Shown piece by piece: positions 1 to 13,060 of a DNA stretch of 64,000 nt. The translations under genes were made by a program, and so were the position numbers. This DNA is from Patiria pectinifera (taxonomy: Eukaryota; Echinodermata; Asteroidea; Valvatida; Asterinidae): contig CM057146.1 in assembly GCA_029964075.1 (NCBI GenBank), forward strand, positions 13,535,501 through 13,599,500, in the 5' to 3' direction. The notes below the pieces were generated by a model, which was given only the letters and a program-made list of their open reading frames with translations, did not search any database and had not been told where the DNA came from. How positions within the stretch are numbered: position 1 is the stretch's first letter; every line of letters begins with the position of its first letter.

Positions 1-3000
1 CTGAAGCTCATTTCAAAAGTTTCGAGTCTGAAGCCTTGCCGATTTGTCAGCTTGTTGGCCTATTCATCCGCTATGCAACAAGCTATAGTTTGTCAAAATC
101 CATTCATGTTAAGGTACCTTTAGACCGCGACATATGAGAGCCATGTCGGCTGGCGCTGACAGCCCTTGCTATGGGACTTACTGCACAAAAACGAAACTGG
201 GGGCATCATGTACCTACGTCTGGGGCTCACTCCAAAAGTTTCAAGTCTGAAGCCTTGCCGATTTGTCAGCTTGTTGGCCTATTCATCCGCTATGCAACAA
301 GCTATAGTTTGTCAAAATCCATCCATGTTAAGGTACCTTTAGACCGCGACATATGAGAGCCATGTCGGCTGGCGCTGACAGCCCTTGCTATGGGACTTAC
401 TGCACAAAAACGAAACTGGGGCATCATGTACCTACGTCTGGGGCTCACTCCAAAAGTTTCAAGTCTGAAGCCTTGCCGATTTGTCAGCTTGTTGGCCTAT
501 TCATCCGCTATGCAACAAGCTATAGTTTGTCAAAATCCATCCATGTTAAGGTACCTTTAGACCGCGACATATGAGAGCCATGTCGGCTGGCGCTGACAGC
601 CCTTGCTATGGGACTTACTGCACAAAAACGAAACTGGGGCATCATGTACCTACGTCTGGAGCTCACTCCAAAAGTTTCAAGTCTGAAGCCTTGCCGATTT
701 GTCAGCTTGTTGGCCTATTCATCCGCTATGCAACAAGCTATAGTTTGTCAAAATCCATCCATGTTAAGGTACCTTTAGACCGCGACATATGAGAGCCATG
801 TCGGCTGGCGCTGACAGCCCTTGCTATGGGACTTACTGCACAAAAACGAAACTGGGGCATCATGTACCTACGTCTGGGGCTCACTCCAAAAGTTTCAAGT
901 CTGAAGCCTTGCCGATTTGTCAGCTTGTTGGCCTATTCATCCGCTATGCAACAAGCTATAGTTTGTCAAAATCCATCCATGTTAAGGTACCTTTAGACCG
1001 CGACATATGAGAGCCATGTCGGCTGGCGCTGACAGCCCTTGCTATGGGACTTACTGCACAAAAACGAAACTGGGGCATCATGTACCTACGTCTGGGGCTC
1101 ACTCCAAAAGTTTCAAGTCTGAAGCCTTGCCGATTTGTCAGCTTGTTGGCCTATTCATCCGCTATGCAACAAGCTATAGTTTGTCAAAATCCATCCATGT
1201 TAAGGTACCTTTAGACCGCGACATATGAGAGCCATGTCGGCTGCCGCTGACAGCCCTTGCTATGGGACTTACTGCACGAAAACGAAACTGGGGGCATCAT
1301 GTACCTACGTCTGGGGCTCACTCCAAAAGTTTCAAGTCTGAAGCCTTGCCGATTTGTCAGCTTGTTGGCCTATTCATCCGCTATGCAACAAGCTATAGTT
1401 TGTCAAAATCCATCCATGTTAAGGTACCTTTAGACCGCGACATATGAGAGCCATGTCGGCTGGCGCTGACAGCCCTTGCTATGGGACTTACTGCACAAAA
1501 ACGAAACTGGGGGCATCATGTACCTACGTCTGGGGCTCACTCCAAAAGTTTCAAGTCTGAAGCCTTGCCGATTTGTCAGCTTGTTGGCCTATTCATCCGC
1601 TATGCAACAAGCTATAGTTTGTCAAAATCCATCTATGTTAAGGTACCTTTAGACCGCGACATATGAGAGCCATGTCGGCTGGCGCTGACAGCCCTTGCTA
1701 TGGGACTTACTGCACAAAAACGAAACTGGGGCATCATGTACCTACGTCTGAGGCTCACTCCAAAAGTTTCAAGTCTGAAGCCTTGCCGATTTGTCAGCTT
1801 GTTGGCCTATTCATCCGCTATGCAACAAGCTATAGTTTGTCAAAATCCATCCATGTTAAGGTACCTTTAGACCGCGACATATGAGAGCCATGTCGGCTGC
1901 CGCTGACAGCCCTTGCTATGGGACTTACTGCACGAAAACGAAACTGGGGCATCATGTACCTACGTCTGAAGCTCACTCCAAAAGTTTCAAGTCTGAAGCC
2001 TTGCCGATTTGTCAGCTTGTTGGCCTATTCATCCGCTATGCAACAAGCTATAGTTTGTCAAAATCCATCCATGTTAAGGTACCTTTAGACCGCGACATAT
2101 GAGAGCCATGTCGGCTGGCGCTGACAGCCCTTGCTATGGGACTTACTGCACAAAAACGAAACTGGGGGCATCACGTACGTACGTCTAGGGCTCACTCCAA
2201 AAGTTTCAAGTCTCAAGCCTTGCCGATTTGTCAGCTTGTTGGCCTATTCATTCGCTATGCAACAAGCTATAGTTTGTCAAAATCCATCTATGTTTAGGTA
2301 CCTTTAGACCGCGACATATGAGAGCCATGTCGGCTGGCGCTGACAGCCCTTGCTATGGGACTTACTGCACAAAAACGAAACTGGGGGCATCATGTACCTA
2401 CGTCTGGAGCTCACTCCAAAAGTTTCAAGTCTGAAGCCTTGCCGATTTGTCAGCTTGTTGGCCTATTCATCCGCTATGCAACAAGCTATAGTTTATCAAA
2501 ATCCATCCATGTTAAGGTACCTTTAGACCGCGACATATGAGAGCCATGTCGGCTGGCGCTGACAGCCCTTGCTATGGGACTTACTGCACAAAAACGAAAC
2601 TGGGGGCATCATGTACCTACGTCTGAGGCTCACTCCAAAAGTTTCAAGTCTGAAGCCTTGCCGATTTGTCAGCTTGTTGGCCTATTCATCCGCTATGCAA
2701 CAAGCTATAGTTTGTCAAAATCCATCCATGTTAAGGTACCTTTAGACCGCGACATATGAGAGCCATGTCGGCTGGCGCTGACAGCCCTTGCTATGGGACT
2801 TACTGCACAAAAACGAAACTGGGGGCATCATGTACCTACGTCTGGGGCTCACTCCAAAAGTTTCAAGTCTGAAGCCTTGCCGATTTGTCAGCTTGTTGGC
2901 CTATTCATCCGCTATGCAACAAGCTATAGTTTGTCAAAATCCATCCATGTTAAGGTACCTTTAGACCGCGACATATGAGAGCCATGTCGGCTGGCGCTGA

Positions 3001-4105
3001 CAGCCCTTGCTATGGGACTTACTGCACAAAAACGAAACTGGGGGCATCATGTACCTACTTCTGAAGCTCACTCCAAAAGTTTCGAGTCTGAAGCCTTGCC
3101 GATTTGTCAGCTTGTTGGCCTATTCATCCGCTATGCAACAAGCTATAGTTTGTCAAAATCCATCCATGTTAAGGTACCTTTAGACCGCGACATATGAGAG
3201 CCATGTCGGCTGCCGCTGACAGCCCTTGCTATGGGACTTACTGCACGAAAACGAAACTGGGGGCATCATGTACCTACTTCTGAAGCTCACTCCAAAAGTT
3301 TCAAGTCTGAAGCCTTGCCGATTTGTCAGCTTGTTGGCCTATTCATCCGCTATGCAACAAGCTATAGTTTGTCAAAATCCATCCATGTTAAGGTACCTTT
3401 AGACCGCGACATATGAGAGCCATGTCGGCTGGCGCTGACAGCCCTTGCTATGGGACTTACTGCACAAAAACGAAACTGGGGCATCATGTACCTACGTCTG
3501 GAGCTCACTCCAAAAGTTTCAAGTCTGAAGCCTTGCCGATTTGTCAGCTTGTTGGCCTATTCATCCGCTATGCAACAAGCTATAGTTTGTCAAAATCCAT
3601 CCATGTTAAGGTACCTTTAGACCGCGACATATGAGAGCCATGTCGGCTGGCGCTGACAGCCCTTGCTATGGGACTTACTGCACAAAAACGAAACTGGGGG
3701 CATCATGTACCTACGTCTGGGGCTCACTCCAAAAGTTTCAAGTCTGAAGCCTTGCCGATTTGTCAGCTTGTTGGCCTATTCATCCGCTATGCAACAAGCT
3801 ATAGTTTGTCAAAATCCATCCATGTTAAGGTACCTTTAGACCGCGACACATGAGAGCCATGTCGGCTGGCGCTGACAGCCCTTGCAATGGGACTTACTGC
3901 ACGCAAACGAAACTGGGAGAATCATGTACCTACGACTGAAACTCACTCCAAAAATTTCAAGTCTGAAGCCTTGCCGATCTGTCATCTTGTTAGCCTATTT
4001 ATCCGCTATGCAACAAGCTATAGTTTGTCAAAATCCATCCATGTTAAGGTACCTTTAGACCGCGACATATGAGAGCCATGTCGGCTGGCGCTGACAGCCC
4101 TTGCT

Positions 4106-7100
4106 ATGGGACTTACTGCACAAAAACGAAACTGGGGGCATCATGTACCTACGTCTGGGGCTCACTCCAAAAGTTTCAAGTCTGAAGCCTTGCCGATTTG
4201 TCAGCTTGTTGGCCTATTCATCCGCTATGCAACAAGCTATAGTTTGTCAAAATCCATCTATGTTAAGGTACCTTTAGACCGCGACATATGAGAGCCATGT
4301 CGGCTGGCGCTGACAGCCCTTGCTATGGGACTTACTGCACAAAAACGAAACTGGGGCATCACGTACCTACGTCTGGAGCTCACTCCAAAAGTTTCAAGTC
4401 TGAAGCCTTGCCGATTTGTCAGCTTGTTGGCCTATTCATCCGCTATGCAACAAGCTATAGTTTGTCAAAATCCATCCATGTTAAGGTACCTTTAGACCGC
4501 GACATATGAGAGCCATGTCGGCTGGCGCTGACAGCCCTTGCTATGGGACTTACTGCACAAAAACGAAACTGGGGGCATCATGTACCTACGTCTGAGGCTC
4601 ACTCCAAAAGTTTCAAGTCTGAAGCCTTGCCGATTTGTCAGCTTGTTGGCCTATTCATCCGCTATGCAACAAGCTATAGTTTGTCAAAATCCATCCATGT
4701 TAAGGTACCTTTAGACCGCGACATATGAGAGCCATGTCGGCTGGCGCTGACAGCCCTTGCTATGGGACTTACTGCACAAAAACGAAACTGGGGCATCATG
4801 TACCTACGTCTGAGGCTCACTCCAAAAGTTTCAAGTCTGAAGCCTTGCCGATTTGTCAGCTTGTTGGCCTATTCATCCGCTATGCAACAAGCTATAGTTT
4901 GTCAAAATCCATCCATGTTAAGGTACCTTTAGACCGCGACATATGAGAGCCATGTCGGCTGGCGCTGACAGCCCTTGCTATGGGACTTACTGCACAAAAA
5001 CGAAACTGGGGGCATCATGTACCTACGTCTGGAGCTCACTCCAAAAGTCTGAAGCCTTGCCGATTTGTCAGCTTGTTGGCCTATTCATCCGCTATGCAAC
5101 AAGCTATAGTTTGTCAAAATCCATCTATGTTAAGGTACCTTTAGACCGCGACATATGAGAGCCATGTCGGCTGGCGCTGACAGCCCTTGCTATGGGACTT
5201 ACTGCACAAAAACGAAACTGGGGGCATCATGTACCTACGTCTGAGGCTCAATCCAAAAGTTTCAAGTCTGAAGCCTTGCCGATTTGTCAGCTTGTTGGCC
5301 TATTCATCCGCTATGCAACAAGCTATAGTTTGTCAAAATCCATTCATGTTAAGGTACCTTTAGACCGCGACATATGAGAGCCATGTCGGCTGGCGCTGAC
5401 AGCCCTTGCTATGGGACTTACTGCACGAAAACGAAACTGGGGGCATCATGTACCTACGTCTGAAGCTCACTCCAAAGTTTCAAGTCTGAAGCCTTGCCGA
5501 TTTGTCAGCTTGTTGGCCTATTCATCCGCTATGCAACAAGCTATAGTTTGTCAAAATCCATCCATGTTAAGGTACCTTTAGACCGCGACATATGAGAGCC
5601 ATGTCGGCTGGCGCTGACAGCCCTTGCTATGGGACTTACTGCACAAAAACGAAACTGGGGGCATCATGTACGTACGTCTGGGGCTCACTCCAAAAGTTTC
5701 AAGTCTGAAGCCTTGCCGATTTGTCAGCTTGTTGGCCTATTCATCCGCTATGCAACAAGCTATAGTTTGTCAAAATCCATCTATGTTAAGGTACCTTTAG
5801 ACCGCGACATATGAGAGCCATGTCGGCTGGCGCTGACAGCCCTTGCTATGGGACTTACTGCACAAAAACGAAACTGGGGGCATCATGTACCTACGTCTGG
5901 AGCTCACTCCAAAAGTTTCAAGTCTGAAGCCTTGCCGATTTGTCAGCTTGTTAACCTATTCATCCGCTATGCAACAAGCTATAGTTTGTCAAAATCCATC
6001 CATGTTAAGGTACCTTTAGACCGCGACATATGAGAGCCATGTCGGCTGGCGCTGACAGCCCTTGCTATGGGACTTACTGCACAAAAACGAAACTGGGGGC
6101 ATCATGTACCTACGTCTGAGGCTCACTCCAAAAGTTTCAAGTCTGAAGCCTTGCCGATTTGTCAGCTTGTTGGCCTATTCATCCGCTATGCAACAAGCTA
6201 TAGTTTGTCAAAATCCATCCATGTTAAGGTACCTTTAGACCGCGACATATGAGAGCCATGTCGGCTGGCGCTGACAGCCCTTGCTATGGGACTTACTGCA
6301 CAAAAACGAAACTGGGGCATCATGTACCTACGTCTGAGGCTCACTCCAAAAGTTTCAAGTCTGAAGCCTTGCCGATTTGTCAGCTTGTTGGCCTATTCAT
6401 CCGCTATGCAACAAGCTATAGTTTGTCAAAATCCATCCATGTTAAGGTACCTTTAGACCGCGACATATGAGAGCCATGTCGGCTGGCGCTGACAGCCCTT
6501 GCTATGGGACTTACTGCACAAAAACGAAACTGGGGGCATCACGTACCTACTTCTGGAGCTCACTCCAAAAGTTTCAAGTCTGAAGCCTTGCCGATTTGTC
6601 AGCTTGTTGGCCTATTCATCCGCTATGCAACAAGCTATAGTTTGTCAAAATCCATCTATGTTAAGGTACCTTTAGACCGCGACATATGAGAGCCATGTCG
6701 GCTGGCGCTGACAGCCCTTGCTATGGGACTTACTGCACAAAAACGAAACTGGGGGCATCATGTACCTACGTCTGAGGCTCAATCCAAAAGTTTCAAGTCT
6801 GAAGCCTTGCCGATTTGTCAGCTTGTTGGCCTATTCATCCGCTATGCAACAAGCTATAGTTTGTCAAAATCCATTCATGTTAAGGTACCTTTAGACCGCG
6901 ACATATGAGAGCCATGTCGGCTGGCGCTGACAGCCCTTGCTATGGGACTTACTGCACAAAAACGAAACTGGGGCATCATGTACCTACGTCTGAAGCTCAC
7001 TCCAAAAGTTTCAAGTCTGAAGCCTTGCCGATTTGTCAGCTTGTTGGCCTATTCATCCGCTATGCAACAAGCTATAGTTTGTCAAAATCCATCCATGTTA

Positions 7101-7126
7101 AGGTACCTTTAGACCGCGACATATGA
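4106..7126. repeat. Seven-unit higher-order repeat in the satellite (~1.53 kb)
   Basis: Two successive blocks of seven units (from 4106 and from 5629) share the order of variants: a tctggggctc unit with ccatctatg, then tctggag, two tctgagg units, a variable fifth unit, then a unit with the rare ctcaatcc and ccattcatg pair (5192 and 6723, 1531 bp apart), then a tctgaagctc unit. This is a different cycle length from the eight-unit block further right, so the array holds several local amplification events. Confidence 0.6.
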
Positions 7127-10100
7127 GAGCCATGTCGGCTGGCGCTGACAGCCCTTGCTATGGGACTTACTGCACAAAAACGAAGCTGGGGGCATCATGT
7201 AAGTACGTCTAGAGCTCACTCCAAAAGTTTCAAGTCTGAAGCCTTGCCGATTTGTCAGCTTGTTGGCCTATTCATCCGCTATGCAACAAGCTATAGTTTG
7301 TCAAAATCCATCCATGTTAAGGTACCTTTAGACCGCGACATATGAGAGCCATGTCGGCTGCCGCTGACAGCCCTTGCTATGGGACTTACTGCACGAAAAC
7401 GAAACTGGGGGCATCATGTACCTACTTCTGAAGCTCACTCCAAAAGTTTCGAGTCTGAAGCCTTGCCGATTTGTCAGCTTGTTGGCCTATTCATCCGCTA
7501 TGCAACAAGCTATAGTTTGTCAAAATCCATCCATGTTAAGGTACCTTTAGACCGCGACATATGAGAGCCATGTCGGCTGGCGCTGACAGCCCTTGCTATG
7601 GGACTTACTGCACAAAAACGAAACTGGGGGCATCATGTACCTACGTCTGGGGCTCACTCCAAAAGTTTCAAGTCTGAAGCCTTGCCGATTTGTCAGCTTG
7701 TTGGCCTATTCATCCGCTATGCAACAAGCTATAGTTTGTCAAAATCCATCCATGTTAAGGTACCTTTAGACCGCGACATATGAGAGCCATGTCGGCTGGC
7801 GCTGACAGCCCTTGCTATGGGACTTACTGCACAAAAACGAAACTGGGGCATCATGTACCTACGTCTGGAGCTCACTCCAAAAGTTTCAAGTCTGAAGCCT
7901 TGCCGATTTGTCAGCTTGTTGGCCTATTCATCCGCTATGCAACAAGCTATAGTTTGTCAAAATCCATCCATGTTAAGGTACCTTTAGACCGCGACATATG
8001 AGAGCCATGTCGGCTGGCGCTGACAGCCCTTGCTATGGGACTTACTGCACAAAAACGAAACTGGGGGCATCATGTACCTACGTCTGGGGCTCACTCCAAA
8101 AGTTTCAAGTCTGAAGCCTTGCCGATTTGTCAGCTTGTTGGCCTATTCATCCGCTATGCAACAAGCTATAGTTTGTCAAAATCCATCCATGTTAAGGTAC
8201 CTTTAGACCGCGACATATGAGAGCCATGTCGGCTGGCGCTGACAGCCCTTGCTATGGGACTTACTGCACAAAAACGAAACTGGGGCATCATGTACCTACG
8301 TCTTGAGCTCACTCCAAAAGTTTCAAGTCTGAAGCCTTGCCGATTTGTCAGCTTGTTGGCCTATTCATCCGCTATCCAACAAGCTATAGTTTGTCAAAAT
8401 CCATCCATGTTAAGGTACCTTTAGACCGCGACATATGAGAGCCATGTCGGCTGGCGCTGACAGCCCTTGCTATGGGACTTACTGCACAAAAACGAAACTG
8501 GGGCATCATGTACCTACGTCTGGGGCTCACTCCAAAAGTTTCAAGTCTGAAGCCTTGCCGATTTGTCAGCTTGTTGGCCTATTCATCCGCTATGCAACAA
8601 GCTATAGTTTGTCAAAATCCATCCATGTTAAGGTACCTTTAGACCGCGACATATGAGAGCCATGTCGGCTGGCGCTGACAGCCCTTGCTATTGGACTTAC
8701 TGCACAAAAACGAAACTGGGGCCATCATGTACCTACGTCTGAAGCTCACTCCAAAAGTTTCAAGTCTGAAGCCTTGCCGATTTGTCAGCTTGTTGGCCTA
8801 TTCATCCGCTATGCAACAAGCTATAGTTTGTCAAAATCCATCCATGTTAAGGTACCTTTAGACCGCGACATATGAGAGCCATGTCGGCTGGCGCTGACAG
8901 CCCTTGCTATGGGACTTACTGCACAAAAACGAAACTGGGGCATCACGTACCTACGTCTGGAACTCACTCCAAAAGTTTCAAGTCTGAAGCCTTGCCGATT
9001 TGTCAGCTTGTTGGCCTATTCATCCGCTATGCAACAAGCTATAGTTTGTCAAAATCCATCTATGTTAAGGTACCTTTAGACCGCGACATATGAGAGCCAT
9101 GTCGGCTGGCGCTGACAGCCCTTGCTATGGGACTTACTGCACAAAAACGAAACTGGGGGCATCATGTACCTACGTCTGGGCTCACTCCAAAAGTTTCAAG
9201 TCTGAAGCCTTGCCGATTTGTCAGCTTGTTGGCCTATTCATCCGCTATGCAACAAGCTATAGTTTGTCAAAATCCATCCATGTTAAGGTACCTTTAGACC
9301 GCGACATATGAGAGCCATGTCGGCTGCCGCTGACAGCCCTTGCTATGGGACTTACTGCACGAAAACGAAACTGGGGGCATCATGTACCTACTTCTGAAGC
9401 TCACTCCAAAAGTTTCGAGTCTGAAGCCTTGCCGATTTGTCAGCTTGTTGGCCTATTCATCCGCTATGCAACAAGCTATAGTTTGTCAAAATCCATTTAT
9501 GTTAAGGTACCTTTAGACCGCGACATATGAGAGCCATGTCGGCTGGCGCTGACAGCCCTTGCTATGGGACTTACTGCACAAAAACGAAACTGGGGCATCA
9601 TGTACCTACGTCTGGGGCTCACTCCAAAAGTTTCAAGTCTGAAGCCTTGCCGATTTGTCAGCTTGTTGGCCTATTCATCCGCTATGCAACAAGCTATAGT
9701 TTGTCAAAATCCATCTATGTTAAGGTACCTTTAGACCGCGACATATGAGAGCCATGTCGGCTGGCGCTGACAGCCCTTGCTATGGGACTTACTGCACAAA
9801 AACGAAACTGGGGGCATCATGTACCTACGTCTGGGGCTCACTCCAAAAGTTTCAAGTCTGAAGCCTTGCCGATTTGTCAGCTTGTTGGCCTATTCATCCG
9901 CTATGCAACAAGCTATAGTTTGTCAAAATCCATCCATGTTAAGGTACCTTTAGACCGCGACATATGAGAGCCATGTCGGCTGGCGCTGACAGCCCTTGCT
10001 ATGGGACTTACTGCACAAAAACGAAACTGGGGCATCATGTACGTACGTCTGGGGCTCACTCCAAAAGTTTCAAGTCTGAAGCCTTGCCGATTTGTCAGCT

Positions 10101-13060
10101 TGTTGGCCTATTCATCCGCTATGCAACAAGCTATAGTTTGTCAAAATCCATCCATGTTAAGGTACCTTTAGACCGCGACATATGAGAGCCATGTCGGCTG
10201 GCGCTGACAGCCCTTGCTATGGGACTTACTGCACAAAAACGAAACTGGGGCATCATGTACCTACGTCTGGAGCTCACTCCAAAAGTTTCAAGTCTGAAGC
10301 CTTGCCGATTTGTCAGCTTGTTGGCCTATTCATCCGCTATGCAACAAGCTATAGTTTGTCAAAATCCATCCATGTTAAGGTACCTTTAGACCGCGACATA
10401 TGAGAGCCATGTCGGCTGGCGCTGACAGCCCTTGCTATGGGACTTACTGCACAAAAACGAAACTGGGGGCATCATGTACCTACGTCTGAGGCTCACTCCA
10501 AAAGTTTCAAGTCTGAAGCCTTGCCGATTTGTCAGCTTGTTGGCCTATTCATCCGCTATGCAACAAGCTATAGTTTGTCAAAATCCATCCATGTTAAGGT
10601 ACCTTTAGACCGCGACATATGAGAGCCATGTCGGCTGGCGCTGACAGCCCTTGCTATGGGACTTACTGCACAAAAACGAAACTGGGGGCATCATGTACCT
10701 ACGTCTGGGCTCACTCCAAAAGTTTCAAGTCTGAAGCCTTGCCGATTTGTCAGCTTGTTGGCCTATTCATCCGCTATGCAACAAGCTATAGTTTGTCAAA
10801 ATCCATCCATGTTAAGGTACCTTTAGACCGCGACATATGAGAGCCATGTCGGCTGGCGCTGACAGCCCTTGCTATGGGACTTACTGCACAAAAACGAAAC
10901 TGGGGCCATCATGTACCTACGTCTGGGGCTCACTCCAAAAGTTTCAAGTCTGAAGCCTTGCCGATTTGTCAGCTTGTTGGCCTATTCATCCGCTATGCAA
11001 CAAGCTATAGTTTGTCAAAATCCATCCATGTTAAGGTACCTTTAGACCGCGACATATGAGAGCCATGTCGGCTGGCGCTGACAGCCCTTGCTATGGGACT
11101 TACTGCACAAAAACGAAACTGGGGCATCATGTACCTACGTCTGAAGCTCACTCCAAAAGTTTCAAGTCTGAAGCCTTGCCGATTTGTCAGCTTGTTGGCC
11201 TATTCATCCGCTATGCAACAAGCTATAGTTTGTCAAAATCCATCCATGTTAAGGTACCTTTAGACCGCGACATATGAGAGCCATGTCGGCTGGCGCTGAC
11301 AGCCCTTGCTATGGGACTTACTGCACAAAAACGAAACTGGGGGCATCATGTACATACGTCTGGGCTCACTCCAAAAGTTTCAAGTCTGAAGCCTTGCCGA
11401 TTTGTCAGCTTGTTGGCCTATTCATCCGCTATGCAACAAGCTATAGTTTGTCAAAATCCATCCATGTTAAGGTACCTTTAGACCGCGACATATGAGAGCC
11501 ATGTCGGCTGGCGCTGACAGCCCTTGCTATGGGACTTACTGCACAAAAACGAAACTTGGGGCATCATGTACCTACGTCTGGGGCTCACTCCAAAAGTTTC
11601 AAGTCTGAAGCCTTGCCGATTTGTCAGCTTGTTGGCCTATTCATCCGCTATGCAACAAGCTATAGTTTGTCAAAATCCATCCATGTTAAGGTACCTTTAG
11701 ACCGCGACATATGAGAGCCATGTCGGCTGGCGCTGACAGCCCTTGCTATAGGACTTACTGCACAAAAACGAAACTGGGGCATCATGTACCTACGTCTGGG
11801 GCTCACTCCAAAAGTTTCAAGTCTGAAGCCTTGCTGATTTGTCAGCTTGTTGGCCTATTCATCCGCTATCCAACAAGCTATAGTTTGTCAAAATCCATCC
11901 ATGTTAAGGTACCTTTAGACCGCGACATATGAGAGCCATGTCGGCTGGCGCTGACAGCCCTTGCTATGGGACTTACTGCACAAAAACGAAACTGGGGGCA
12001 TCATGTACCTACGTCTGAGGCTCACTCCAAAAGTTTCAAGTCTGAAGCCTTGCCGATTTGTCAGCTTGTTGGCCTATTCATCCGCTATGCAACAAGCTAT
12101 AGTTTGTCAAAATCCATCCATGTTAAGGTACCTTTAGACCGCGACATATGAGAGCCATGTCGGCTGGCGCTGACAGCCCTTGCTATGGGACTTACTGCAC
12201 AAAAACGAAACTGGGGGCATCATGTACCTACGTCTGAGGCTCACTCCAAAAGTTTCAAGTCTGAAGCCTTGCCGATTTGTCAGCTTGTTGGCCTATTCAT
12301 CCGCTATGCAACAAGCTATAGTTTGTCAAAATCCATCCATGTTAAGGTACCTTTAGACCGCGACATATGAGAGCCATGTCGGCTGGCGCTGACAGCCCTT
12401 GCTATGGGACTTACTGCACAAAAACGAAACTGGGGGCATCATGTACCTACGTCTGGGGCTCACTCCAAAAGTTTCAAGTCTGAAGCCTTGCCGATTTGTC
12501 AGCTTGTTGGCCTATTCATCCGCTATCCAACAAGCTATAGTTTGTCAAAATCCATCCATGTTAAGGTACCTTTAGACCGCGACATATGAGAGCCATGTCG
12601 GCTGGCGCTGACAGCCCTTGCTATGGGACTTACTGCCCAAAAACGAAACTGGGGACATCATGTACATACGTCGGAGGCTCACTCCAAAAGTTTCAAGTCT
12701 GAAGCCTTGCCGATTTGTCAGCTTGTTGGCCTATTCATCCGCTATGCAACAAGCTATAGTTTGTCAAAATCCATTTATGTTAAGGTACCTTTAGACCGCG
12801 ACATATGAGAGCCATGTCGGCTGGCGCTGACAGCCCTTGCTATGGGACTTACTGCACAAAAACGAAACTGGGGGCATCATGTACCTACTTCTGGAGCTCA
12901 CTCCAAAAGTTTCAAGTCTGAAGCCTTGCCGATTTGTCAGCTTGTTGGCCTATTCATCCGCTATGCAACAAGCTATAGTTTGTCAAAATCCATCCATGTT
13001 AAGGTACCTTTAGACCGCGACATATGAGAGCCATGTCGGCTGGCGCTGACAGCCCTTGCT

